A stretch of DNA of 64,000 bases from Kriegella sp965368185. GTDB lineage: Bacteria; Bacteroidota; Bacteroidia; Flavobacteriales; Flavobacteriaceae. Shown here piece after piece: positions 43,505 through 52,290 of the stretch; within the stretch, counting starts at the first letter, position 1; each line of letters starts with the position of its first letter. The position numbers were made by a program, and so were the translations under genes. The stretch covers positions 1 through 64,000 of the forward strand of contig CBDULZ010000002.1 in the NCBI GenBank assembly GCA_965368185.1. The letters are read 5' to 3'. The notes beneath the pieces were generated by a model. It had not been told where the DNA came from, did no database searches, and worked only from the letters and a program-made list of their open reading frames with translations.

Positions 43505-44734
43505 ATGCTGCGCTGGTTTATTTTCATTCTTGTTTATTGTATACTTGGCTTTTACGTACTTCAAGCCTTAAAAACCGTTACCCGATATCAATGGGTCTAT
43601 TATTTGGCTACGGCAGTTTCACTATTGGTGCTTTGTAACTTTATTTATCAGTTTACCCTGGGCGAGGCACCTGGTCGCGTACTGAGCCGACCGAAAAGTT
43701 ATGCGTTCGGTCTTCTTCTGGCCATTTTATCTTTTAAACTCATTGCTATTATATTCCTCTTTTCCGAAGACATTTTCCGTATGTTTACGGGCGCCTACCA
43801 TAAAATTTCAGGTTCGTCACAGACATTCAGTCTTCCGGCACGCAGAAGGTTTCTTAGTCTTATTGGTCTTGGCGTAGCTGCCATTCCGTTGGGAGCCCTG
43901 CTTTATGGAATGTATAAGGGCAAGTACAACTATAAGGTTCTAAAATATAATTTAGAGTTCGATGATTTGCCCGATGCTTTTGATGGGTATCAGATTACTC
44001 AAATATCCGATGTGCATAGCGGTAGCTTTGACAATAGAAAAGAGATAGAATACGCAGTCGACTTAGTTAACCGACAAGAGAGTGATGTTATTTTTTTTAC
44101 AGGAGACTTGGTAAATAACAAAACTGAGGAGATGAAACCCTGGGCATCACTTTTTTCTACTTTACAGGCGAAAGACGGCGTGTTTTCTGTCTTGGGAAAT
44201 CATGATTATGGTGATTATGTAGATTGGGAATCGGAGGAAATCAAATTCCAAAATCTTGAGGATTTAAAATCCCTTCAAAAGGATATGGGATTCGATTTGT
44301 TATTGAACGAGAGCCGATATCTTAAGAAGGGAGCTGACAAAATTGCATTGGTCGGGGTCGAAAACTGGGGCAGGGGCGGTTTTAAAAAAGCAGGCGATTT
44401 GAAAAGGGCCAGTGCGGCAATTACCAAAAATGACTTCAAAATATTATTGAGCCACGATCCTTCGCATTGGGAAGACGTGGTGATTCCCGATGATTATCAC
44501 TATCACTTGACCCTTAGTGGCCATACCCATGGCATGCAGTTCGGTATTGAAATTCCCGGTTGGGTAAAATGGAGCCCTGTCAAGTGGCGTTATAAATACT
44601 GGGCCGGAATTTATAATGAAATGGGGCAATACATTAATGTCAATCGCGGATTCGGATATTTAGGCTACCCCGGGCGTGTAGGTATTTGGCCTGAAATCAC
44701 GGTGATAACCTTGAAAAAAAAGACAACGGCTTAA
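43505..44734 (+). CDS. Membrane-anchored metallophosphoesterase
   Basis: About four transmembrane segments fill the first 140 residues. A calcineurin-like domain follows with all five metal motifs: ISDVHSG, GDLVNNK, GNHDYGD, LSHDP and SGHTHGMQ. The fold is that of YkuE/YaeI-like phosphodiesterases, some of which act on lipids such as UDP-diacylglucosamine. The substrate here is not known. It lies between cutC and a thioredoxin-fold gene. Confidence 0.85.
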   Translation: MLRWFIFILVYCILGFYVLQALKTVTRYQWVYYLATAVSLLVLCNFIYQFTLGEAPGRVLSRPKSYAFGLLLAILSFKLIAIIFLFSEDIFRMFTGAYHKISGSSQTFSLPARRRFLSLIGLGVAAIPLGALLYGMYKGKYNYKVLKYNLEFDDLPDAFDGYQITQISDVHSGSFDNRKEIEYAVDLVNRQESDVIFFTGDLVNNKTEEMKPWASLFSTLQAKDGVFSVLGNHDYGDYVDWESEEIKFQNLEDLKSLQKDMGFDLLLNESRYLKKGADKIALVGVENWGRGGFKKAGDLKRASAAITKNDFKILLSHDPSHWEDVVIPDDYHYHLTLSGHTHGMQFGIEIPGWVKWSPVKWRYKYWAGIYNEMGQYINVNRGFGYLGYPGRVGIWPEITVITLKKKTTA

Positions 44735-44776
44735 AACTCTAAATCTCGTGATTTTGGACAATTGTGGGTGCTTTAC

Positions 44777-44805
44777 TTGTTTTTTGACAATTTTTACTAC
44801 ATTTG
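44777..44805 (+). promoter_or_regulatory. Promoter of the thioredoxin-fold gene
   Basis: TTG (44777-44779), an 18-bp spacer and TACATTTG (44798-44805) match the Bacteroidota consensus. The ATG lies 23 bp further on. Confidence 0.6.
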
Positions 44806-44828
44806 GCGCATAACCCAAAGCTAAACAT

Positions 44829-45125
44829 ATGTCTAAATTTGGTGAACTTATAGAAGGAAGCATTCCTGTACTGTTAGACTTTTATGCTGAATGGAACGAG
44901 CAATCGACCTCGATGCACGCTGTTTTGCGCGATGTTGCCGCGGCCCTTGGAGATAAGGGTAAAGTTATCAAAATAGACGTAGACAAGAACAAAGAACTTT
45001 CCCAAGCGCTTCGGGTCAAAGGACTGCCTACGCTTATGATTTACAAAAAAGGGGAAATGGTCTGGCGCCAAAGTGGCGAGCAAGATGCCAATACACTTAT
45101 TGGAATACTAAACGAGTACGTTTAG
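44829..45125 (+). CDS. Thioredoxin-fold protein lacking the catalytic cysteines
   Basis: The 98-residue protein follows the thioredoxin pattern (VLLDFYAEW, then IDVDKN and GLPTLMIYKKGE with cis-Pro67), but the WCGPC active site is replaced by W-N-E-Q-S at residues 22-26. No cysteine is present anywhere, so it cannot be a disulfide reductase. It has a good promoter of its own and an intact frame, so it is probably expressed and acts as a binding or chaperone-like protein. Confidence 0.85.
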   Translation: MSKFGELIEGSIPVLLDFYAEWNEQSTSMHAVLRDVAAALGDKGKVIKIDVDKNKELSQALRVKGLPTLMIYKKGEMVWRQSGEQDANTLIGILNEYV

Positions 45126-45171
45126 GTGATATACTAAATCGCATCCCTGCTAGAATCTAGAACTTAAGTCT

Positions 45172-45253
45172 GTTGTTATTGCGAGCAGCGCTAGCAATCT
45201 GTCTATTTTGCAATCCAAATTACCAGATTACTTCTCTTGGTTCGTGAAGATGA
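45172..45253. repeat. Degenerate palindromic MITE/REP-like element
   Basis: The left arm GTTATTGCGAGCAGCG then CTAGCAATCTG and the right arm CAGATTACTTCTCTTGG then TTCGTGAAGATGAT are imperfect inverted copies. The pattern resembles the short GTCATTGCGAG-type palindromic repeats scattered in many Bacteroidota genomes. It occupies the gap between two convergent genes. Confidence 0.45.
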
Positions 45254-45258
45254 TATTT

Positions 45259-48200
45259 CTAATTCCCATCTGGCACTAAAACACTATCCAATAATTTTTC
45301 TTCAGTCGATGTAGCATCAATGGCCGATGTATCTGAAACCGGTAAGGTGTCTACCATATCTGAATCGCTTAGCGGTGCTTGTGGTGGAGGTACATCATCT
45401 AAGAGCTCATCCTTATAAAAGTGACTGAAATTATCGATATACTCGTTAAAGATCAGTGTTTCTTTTTCTGCAAGTTCCCGGTCTTGATTGGTAATAAGAA
45501 TGTCAATGTTTCTTCGATAACCTTGCATGTCGGCTATGATGTCGTCAATGCGTTCGTATTGTTGATCCAAGGTTACACCGGCATAATATTCGAGCCGCTC
45601 TTGATATTTGTTTTTCAGTTTTTCAAAAAGTTCCTGGGCCTTTGTTACCTCACCGACTTTGTAATAACCGTCAACGAAAGGTTCAACAAATGTGTAATAT
45701 CCATAATAGTCCAAGGGCATATTGGTCATGGCAATTTCGATAACGTCTTTGGCCTTGTCGATTTTATTCTCTTCGATTAATTTTTCCATCAATCGTGCAA
45801 GATTACTGCGCAGGGAAAGTCCTTGGATTCTGGTCTGAGGGTCATGATAAATATCCGGGCTTCCGGAGTTGCCCCAATCCCATTTTTTTACAATGTCGTA
45901 CATGAGATCACTGTCGATACGGCCCATTTCAAAGGAACTTCTTCTCTCGGTCTTGATAGGTACTAGTTTATAGGCCAGTCCATCCAATTGAAGGTAGTCT
46001 TTCATCCAAATATATTCTGCGTCGTCAAAACTTCCACCTGAGAAATACAATGGTCTTTTCCAATCATTGTTGGCTAAAATATCCAACATCATCATGCTTT
46101 TTTTGGTAATTGCACTCTGGGGGAGGTCGATATCGATAAAATCAACGATAAGTGCCGAATCTTTTGCCTTGACCAAACCACTTTCAAGAACGTTTTTCTT
46201 GTTGACCGGAACGCGAATCTTATTCGTTGGATAAAATACGATGTTCTGGCTATTTTCTGAATATTCCGATAGATCGGCCCCTTGCTGTTGCAATATATGC
46301 TTCAATTTGGTCTGTGGTTTGTCACTGTCTATCCAATCGATAAAGTCTTGTAATAACCATCTGTTTTCTGTAATTCCTTGAAAATAAAGCACGTCTCTAG
46401 ACCCCCAACGATATTTATCATGGCTTATCTGAGATGGTATCGCTTCACTTTCGTATGCTTTTCGTTTCATCTGGTCGATATACCAGTCCGTTTCAAAAAG
46501 ACTCGTACAGACGATGCGCACATCGGTACGGTGGCCTTCTATTTCTTGGGCGTACCATAAAGGAAAAGTATCGTTATCGCCAATGGTGAACAATATGGCG
46601 CCGACATCTTCTTGGCAAGAGTCTAAATATGATTTTGCCGATGCACGGGCCGTAAAACGACCTGAGCGGTCGTGATCGTCCCAATTCTGAAAAGCCATGA
46701 CCGTGGGAACCGCCAAAAGGCAGATAATAGTTACCAAGGGAGCCAGTATTTTTGGGGTAAGCCATTTCTTAAATTCGTCGAAAAGACCATATACCCCAAT
46801 CCCTATCCATAATGCAAATACATAAAATGAACCTACCAGGGAATAATCACGTTCCCTGGGCTGAAAGATAGATGGGTTGGTATAGAACTGTATGGCGAGA
46901 CCTGTAAATAAAAAGTAAATTAAAAGTACCCAAAACTGTTTGGGGTTTTTTGAAATCTGAAAAATGAGTCCGATGATGCCGAGTATCAGCGGAAGAAAGA
47001 AATAGGTGTTCCGGGCCTTGTTATCTGCTATATCGCTTGGTAAATTGTCTTGGCTGCCCAATCGCCAACTGTCTATAAAACCAATGCCGCTGAGCCAATT
47101 TCCGTTTTCATCATACCTTCCCTGAACATCATTGGTCTTTCCGGTAAAATTCCACATGAAATAGCGCCAATACATATAACCGAATTGAAATTCGAACATA
47201 TACTGAATATTCTGCCAAACCGACGGGGGTTGAATCTCGAGGTATTCATTGAAACGCCTCAAAAAACTGATATACTGTTCGGCATCGATCTCACCATTGG
47301 CATAACCCGTTTTTACCTGATTGACCGCTTGGCGAAGCTCTTCATTCGATTGTTTCATTTTAAAATCGAGGGGACCAAAATAGCGCATGTAGTTTTCGGC
47401 ATTTTGACTGCTCCACATACGGGGCAATATACCTACATGCTTTGGGTTCGGACCTTGAAGGGCATTTTTATAATGATTTACGATGACGTATTTTCCCAGC
47501 TCTTCGTCTTTTTCATACTTGGGCTTCTCATCTTTGTCTTCACCGGCGGGGGCGAACATATCTGAATAGTAGGTGCCGTAAATGGGGCTGTCGACACCAG
47601 GGTATTGTTCTCGATTATAATACGCCAACAAGGCACGGGCATCAGCGGGATTATTCTCGTTGATTACTACTTGGGCATTGGCGCGTATCGGCAACAATAG
47701 CCATGAAGAAAAGCCAAGAAACAAAAACATCAAGCAAAGTACAATGGTATTGGCGATTCTATAATTGTTCTTGCGGGTGTAATTCAGACTAAAATAGAAG
47801 GCGGCAATAAAAATGAGGCCCATGATAATACTGCCTGAATTAAATGGGAGACCGATATTGTTGATAAAGAAAACCTCGCTCCAACCGAAGAGTTCCAGAA
47901 CATAGGTCAACGAAAATTTATAGACCAACATAAGTATCGCAATAACCGCGATATTGGCCAAAAGAAAATTCTTGACGGTGGTAGTCTTGTATTTTTTAAA
48001 GTAAAATAATAACCCTATCGAAGGAATTGCCAAGAAACCCATAAATTGAATACCGAAGGTCAAGCCTACGACAAAAGAAATAAGTACGAGCCAACGGTTT
48101 CCTCTGGGTTTGTCTAGGTCATCAATCCATTTTAGCCCCAACCATAACAGCAATGCCATAATTAAACTTGCCGTAGCGTACACTTCGGTCTCCACAGCAT

Positions 48201-48621
48201 TGAACCAAAAACTATCGGAATAGGTAAACGCTAAGGCACCGACCATTCCACTGCCCAAAACGGCAATTGCTTTGCTATTGGTCAAAACCCCCTCAGATGC
48301 AATCAATTTGCGTACAAGGTTAGTGATGGTCCAAAACATAAAAAGTATGGTAAAGGCACTTGATACACCCGAAACGTAGTTGACCATTCGCGCCACTTGA
48401 TTTGGTTCTAGGGCGAACATGGCAAAAAAAGCACCGATCATCTGCAATAGCGGGGCTCCTGGTGGATGCCCTACCTGTAACTTCGCCGAGGTTGCGATAT
48501 ATTCCCCGGCATCCCAGAAACTACTAGTTGGCTCAACGGTAATGGCGTACGTTATAAGGGCTATAAAAAAAACAGACCATCCCAGGATGGTGTCCCATTT
48601 CTCGAAGTTTTTTGAAAACAT
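45259..48621 (-). CDS. DUF2723 polytopic membrane protein (TMEM260/O-mannosyltransferase-like)
   Basis: The 1120-residue protein begins with a GT-C-like membrane domain: ITYAITVEPTSSFWDAGEYIATSAKLQVGHPPGAPLLQMIG is the DUF2723 signature, with an acidic first-loop motif like that of protein O-mannosyltransferases. About 10-12 helices run to residue 660. A soluble region with GDNDTFPLWYAQEIEG and helical TPR-like repeats follows, with a low-complexity acidic tail. A glycosyltransferase using a lipid-linked sugar is likely. It is a common conserved gene in Bacteroidota, convergent with the thioredoxin-fold gene. Confidence 0.85.
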   Translation of the reverse strand: MFSKNFEKWDTILGWSVFFIALITYAITVEPTSSFWDAGEYIATSAKLQVGHPPGAPLLQMIGAFFAMFALEPNQVARMVNYVSGVSSAFTILFMFWTITNLVRKLIASEGVLTNSKAIAVLGSGMVGALAFTYSDSFWFNAVETEVYATASLIMALLLWLGLKWIDDLDKPRGNRWLVLISFVVGLTFGIQFMGFLAIPSIGLLFYFKKYKTTTVKNFLLANIAVIAILMLVYKFSLTYVLELFGWSEVFFINNIGLPFNSGSIIMGLIFIAAFYFSLNYTRKNNYRIANTIVLCLMFLFLGFSSWLLLPIRANAQVVINENNPADARALLAYYNREQYPGVDSPIYGTYYSDMFAPAGEDKDEKPKYEKDEELGKYVIVNHYKNALQGPNPKHVGILPRMWSSQNAENYMRYFGPLDFKMKQSNEELRQAVNQVKTGYANGEIDAEQYISFLRRFNEYLEIQPPSVWQNIQYMFEFQFGYMYWRYFMWNFTGKTNDVQGRYDENGNWLSGIGFIDSWRLGSQDNLPSDIADNKARNTYFFLPLILGIIGLIFQISKNPKQFWVLLIYFLFTGLAIQFYTNPSIFQPRERDYSLVGSFYVFALWIGIGVYGLFDEFKKWLTPKILAPLVTIICLLAVPTVMAFQNWDDHDRSGRFTARASAKSYLDSCQEDVGAILFTIGDNDTFPLWYAQEIEGHRTDVRIVCTSLFETDWYIDQMKRKAYESEAIPSQISHDKYRWGSRDVLYFQGITENRWLLQDFIDWIDSDKPQTKLKHILQQQGADLSEYSENSQNIVFYPTNKIRVPVNKKNVLESGLVKAKDSALIVDFIDIDLPQSAITKKSMMMLDILANNDWKRPLYFSGGSFDDAEYIWMKDYLQLDGLAYKLVPIKTERRSSFEMGRIDSDLMYDIVKKWDWGNSGSPDIYHDPQTRIQGLSLRSNLARLMEKLIEENKIDKAKDVIEIAMTNMPLDYYGYYTFVEPFVDGYYKVGEVTKAQELFEKLKNKYQERLEYYAGVTLDQQYERIDDIIADMQGYRRNIDILITNQDRELAEKETLIFNEYIDNFSHFYKDELLDDVPPPQAPLSDSDMVDTLPVSDTSAIDATSTEEKLLDSVLVPDGN

Positions 48622-48793
48622 GCAATCGAAATTTTACCGATGCGGCGAATTTAGTAATTTAAATACATATGGTGCAGCATTTTTGATAAACCTTTAACAG
48701 GTAACCTAGACTTGTAGGAAGGCGGTAATCTTGGTGAAACTTCTCCAGAGTGAGTATAAAAATAGATAAATTGGTTATTGTACCTAAAAATGT

Positions 48794-48823
48794 TTGTGCA
48801 AACCAAACTTTGTTTTAAATTTG
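48794..48823 (+). promoter_or_regulatory. Promoter of the tRNA-Gln gene
   Basis: TTG (48794-48796), a 19-bp spacer and TAAATTTG (48816-48823) form an exact Bacteroidota promoter about 44 bp before the mature tRNA. Confidence 0.75.
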
Positions 48824-48866
48824 CACGCTCAAAATACCGAACTCGTTTCGGCATGAGAAGTGGTAA

Positions 48867-48938
48867 TGGCCTATGGTGTAATTGGCAACACAGCTGGTTT
48901 TGGTCCAGTCGTTCTAGGTTCGAGTCCTAGTAGGCCAA
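48867..48938 (+). tRNA. tRNA-Gln (UUG)
   Basis: A full cloverleaf is seen: acceptor TGGCCTA/TAGGCCA, D stem GTGT/ACAC, anticodon stem GCTGG/CCAGT with loop TTTTGGT (anticodon TTG), T stem CTAGG/CCTAG with loop TTCGAGT, and discriminator A. CCA is not encoded. Confidence 0.95.
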
Positions 48939-48944
48939 CGTGAT

Positions 48945-48979
48945 AATCCCCTGATTTTATTAAAATCAGGGGATTTTTT
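48945..48979 (+). terminator. Rho-independent terminator of tRNA-Gln
   Basis: AATCCCCTGATTTTA and its exact complement TAAAATCAGGGGATT form a 15-bp inverted repeat that runs into TTTT, 7 nt after the tRNA. Confidence 0.9.
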
Positions 48980-49450
48980 GTTTTCTAGTACAATATGTGT
49001 TAGTGCTCTAAATAGTACTAATTTAAAGTGTAGAATTTTTTTGTATTGAATTATGTTACATCATTAACTGCATGGTAATAGTTATGCCTTTATAAAATGG
49101 ATACATTTTGTTTCCATAAAAAAACCGTGAAAGTTGTTGTATGCAGTTTTTCATGTTATATTTCCATTTTTGTCCGAAGCATAAAAAACAAACATCTGTC
49201 AGGTGTCAGCCAAATTGTTTAATCCAAAAAGTCGCTAGACAAAGGGTTTAAAATACATGTTTTAGTTTTCTTATGGGATTGGATGGATTTTTAAGGATGG
49301 CGGGCTGGCTAATGAAAAAGTTGGCTAGAAAGTGGTTGGGGCCAAAAGAATAATGTTCGTTGAACTATTACTAAAATTTCAACAGCTCTGTTTAATATTA
49401 GACATATTGACACATCAGAAACAAACAAAATTAAAATAACCTGAACACTT
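48980..49450. other. Gene-free region before the sialidase-like genes
   Basis: 471 bp of AT-rich sequence between the tRNA terminator and the first propeller gene. I see no gene, no clear promoter and no repeat. Confidence 0.4.
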
Positions 49451-50710
49451 ATGAATTTTTTCAACGTTCCAAAGCTTGACGTATTCCTTTATTTAGCCAT
49501 AATTTCTTTTTCCACGACAGGTTTGCTTGCTCAGAATACCCCAAAAGAAGAGCGCGAAAAAGTAAATTTATCGCCATTCAATTTTAATCCTAAATTTGAA
49601 AAAATCAAGTCTAGGGTGAGTTACGTTCCAGGGGTTAAGGTAATTAGAGGTGAGACCCATGTAATTGTTCCAGAGCAAGAATTTTTCTGTCCGGCCGGAA
49701 GTGTTTTCAAATATAACAATGGAGACATTCAAGTATTTGATAGGCGTTCAAATAATGGCGGAAAGACATGGCGTCAGGTTCCCCATATTCTGGAAAATTC
49801 TACCTACCAATTTCCTGGACCGGAAGGGGAAGTAGTTATGTTTCAATCGGATAATCAGGCGGGAGGATCGACTAGCGCGGGAAGACCGGAAATTTCTTTG
49901 CAAAATACCGATGAGGAAGGGGTTTTGGAAGCCAACTTTTTTCGTTCAAAAGATAATGGATTAACTAGAGTAAGTGACCCTGCGAGCGTTTATCTACCTG
50001 AAGGATTTAAGGATTGGTCGGGGGTTTTGTGTCGTAATATTGTTGGGCTTGATAATGGCAGCCTTCTTATAAGTATGTACCTCAGAAGTGGAGTCAAGAA
50101 CACTAAGGAGAATAAATTTCGTGACATTGTTCTAAAATCCTCGGATAGAGGTAAGACTTGGCACTATCTATCAACGGTGGCTTTTGATATGTCAGAAGAT
50201 AATAGGGGAGAAGGTTTTAATGAAGCATCACTGTTAGTTCTTCCCGATGGTAAAATCAACTGCTTCATGAGGTCGGGCGCTAGTTACCAAGCCTCTTTGG
50301 GTAGTTTTAATAATAACGATTGGGGTAATAAAATGCCTTTCGGATTGGGGCAACAATCACCTATTTATAAATCCGTTTCCGTTGATGCCGGTAAAAACTG
50401 GAGTATTCCGGATCCCATAACCGTACATGGTGTTTGGCCAGATGCTACCTTGATGGAAAATGGAATTACAGCATTAACTTATGGACGGCCTGGTAACTGG
50501 ATAATGTTTAACGAAGGTGAGCGAGATACCTGGGGGCCAATTATTCCATTCTACAACGATCTTTATCCCCCAGATTGTGGAAATTATGTTTCAGCGACGG
50601 AAGTCGCTCCAGACGTCTTGTTGGTAGTGTATTCCCGCACCAACCCAAACGACCATTGGAAAAGTGAAATTGTGGGCACGTATTTTAATGTGAAGTCAAT
50701 GACCGAGTAA
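49451..50710 (+). CDS. Secreted sialidase-fold (BNR/Asp-box) beta-propeller protein
   Basis: The 419-residue protein has a signal peptide (to LLAQ) and several Asp-box-like turns: SNNGGKTW, SKDNGLT, SSDRGKTW and SVDAGKNW. Together they indicate a six-bladed sialidase-type propeller. I do not see the full sialidase arginine triad with certainty, so the substrate is open; uncharacterised glycoside hydrolases use this fold too. A second propeller gene follows 278 bp downstream with a gene remnant between. Confidence 0.72.
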   Translation: MNFFNVPKLDVFLYLAIISFSTTGLLAQNTPKEEREKVNLSPFNFNPKFEKIKSRVSYVPGVKVIRGETHVIVPEQEFFCPAGSVFKYNNGDIQVFDRRSNNGGKTWRQVPHILENSTYQFPGPEGEVVMFQSDNQAGGSTSAGRPEISLQNTDEEGVLEANFFRSKDNGLTRVSDPASVYLPEGFKDWSGVLCRNIVGLDNGSLLISMYLRSGVKNTKENKFRDIVLKSSDRGKTWHYLSTVAFDMSEDNRGEGFNEASLLVLPDGKINCFMRSGASYQASLGSFNNNDWGNKMPFGLGQQSPIYKSVSVDAGKNWSIPDPITVHGVWPDATLMENGITALTYGRPGNWIMFNEGERDTWGPIIPFYNDLYPPDCGNYVSATEVAPDVLLVVYSRTNPNDHWKSEIVGTYFNVKSMTE

Positions 50711-50821
50711 GATAGATTTAAATCTTAGAAAGTTGAGATGGTCTGGTATTTTCGAGAAGGTCTGATGTGTTTATTTGGGCATCGGTTTAGTTATTGCCCC
50801 GATTATATTGGTAGAACCTAG

Positions 50822-50980
50822 CAGTCTAGATCTAAAGTTCCAAATGTAACTAAAATTGTTACGCAAGAACCTGGGTTGATAGCGTTGAAAATTGCCATGG
50901 AAAAGTTGAAGGGGGCAAGTGGAAGTGGCCGCGCGACCAGACAAATTGCCAAATTAGACCAAAATTGTATTTATAAATAA
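50822..50980 (+). pseudogene. 3' remnant of an unidentified gene
   Basis: A 52-codon open frame without a start reads VPNVTKIVTQEPGLIALKIA and then MEKLKGASGSGRATRQIAKL before a stop. The last part resembles the C-terminal helix of sugar-nucleotide epimerases or similar enzymes, but it is too short to name. It is probably debris from an earlier insertion or deletion. Confidence 0.25.
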
Positions 50981-50988
50981 ATTAATAT

Positions 50989-52152
50989 ATGATGAATTTA
51001 AAAGTTTGCTACGTATTTCTTATAACCCTAATGACACATAATTTGTTTCTAGGTCAAATGGATAAGACCTTTCTTGAACCGCCCAAATTAATAAAGAATC
51101 CATCATCGGAGAAGAATTATTCTCCTGAAAGCAGAAAATTCACGGGTATTTCTAGCCTAGCAATAAGCCCTAAAGGGCGTATGTGGGCCACATGGTATTC
51201 AGGTATAACACCCGGGGAAGATTTTAATAATTATGTAGTTGTTGCTACTAGTGGAGATAATGGGCAAACTTGGGAAGAAGTTCTTGTAATAGATCCCGAC
51301 GAACAGGGTCCTGTTAGGGCATTTGATCCTGAGCTATGGATTGACCCTGAAGGCAAACTTTGGATATTTTGGTCACAATCAATTCATAAGGAGATGGATA
51401 AGCATTACGATGGCATTAATACCGGTGTCTGGGTTTTGACGGTTGATGATGCAGAAGATAGTAACCCATCATGGCCTCCGCCAAAACGGATTATTGATGG
51501 GATCATGATGTGTAAGCCAATCGTGTTATCTACGGGTGAATGGGTTTTACCAGTTTCAACATGGCAAATAAACGATGGGGCAAAAGCAGTTATATCGGTT
51601 GATCATGGCCAAAGTTGGCAAGTACGCGGCTCTGTTAACGTTCCAGAATTGTTTCGCAATGCTGATGAACACATGATTATTGAGAGAAAAGATGGAACAT
51701 TGTGGATGCTTGTTCGAACCAAATATGGTATAGGTGAAAGCATTTCAAAGGATAAGGGGTATTCTTGGACCTCTCTAATACCTTCTAAAATTCAACACCC
51801 AACTGCTCGATTTTTTATTTATAGACTTAATTCCGGAAATCTTTTACTAGTAAAACACGGGCCAATAGATATGAAAATTGGTCGATCCCATCTGATGGCT
51901 TTTGTGTCAAAAGATGATGGCCATTCATGGTCAGAGGGGCTACTACTGGACCAAAGAAAAGATGTGTCCTATCCAGATGGTCAACAAACAAATGATGGAA
52001 CTATTTATATTACCTATGATTATAAACGTAAAGGCGATCAACAAATATTGGTGACAAGTTTTTCTGAGGATGATATAGCTTTGGGCTCAGATAAATCAAT
52101 CTTGGAGGTCTATAAACGAAGGAGAATTATTAGCCAAGGCGGAAAGAAATAG
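50989..52152 (+). CDS. Secreted sialidase-family beta-propeller hydrolase
   Basis: The 387-residue protein has an N-terminal signal (to LFLGQ) and Asp boxes SGDNGQTW, SVDHGQSW, SKDKGYSW and SKDDGHSW spaced as in exo-sialidase-like proteins. ISSLAISPKGRMWATWYSG near the start and SYPDGQQTNDGTIYITYDY near the end are typical of the BNR-repeat neuraminidase-like family found in Bacteroidota and Planctomycetes. The true substrate is probably not sialic acid in a marine algal degrader. A strong terminator follows. Confidence 0.75.
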   Translation: MMNLKVCYVFLITLMTHNLFLGQMDKTFLEPPKLIKNPSSEKNYSPESRKFTGISSLAISPKGRMWATWYSGITPGEDFNNYVVVATSGDNGQTWEEVLVIDPDEQGPVRAFDPELWIDPEGKLWIFWSQSIHKEMDKHYDGINTGVWVLTVDDAEDSNPSWPPPKRIIDGIMMCKPIVLSTGEWVLPVSTWQINDGAKAVISVDHGQSWQVRGSVNVPELFRNADEHMIIERKDGTLWMLVRTKYGIGESISKDKGYSWTSLIPSKIQHPTARFFIYRLNSGNLLLVKHGPIDMKIGRSHLMAFVSKDDGHSWSEGLLLDQRKDVSYPDGQQTNDGTIYITYDYKRKGDQQILVTSFSEDDIALGSDKSILEVYKRRRIISQGGKK

Positions 52153-52195
52153 TACTGTATAAATGATGGAAATCGATTGGGCCATCGAAATAAGA

Positions 52196-52223
52196 AAATC
52201 CCGATACTGTATCGGGATTTTTT
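52196..52223 (+). terminator. Rho-independent terminator after the second propeller gene
   Basis: AAATCCCGATA and TATCGGGATTT form a perfect 11-bp stem with loop CTG and a T-tail, 44 bp after the stop. It may also serve the convergent ligase gene. Confidence 0.88.
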
Positions 52224-52290
52224 ATAAAAAGGAGCCTAAGTTGGTAATGGTTTGATGCTGTGTCGCATTACAGTAATATGGTCTTCTTGA

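Noticed and set aside
49451..52152. Calling the two propeller proteins true sialidases
   Set aside because: Asp boxes show the fold only. I could not confirm the arginine triad and Tyr/Glu pair, and no sialic acid uptake or lyase gene is present.
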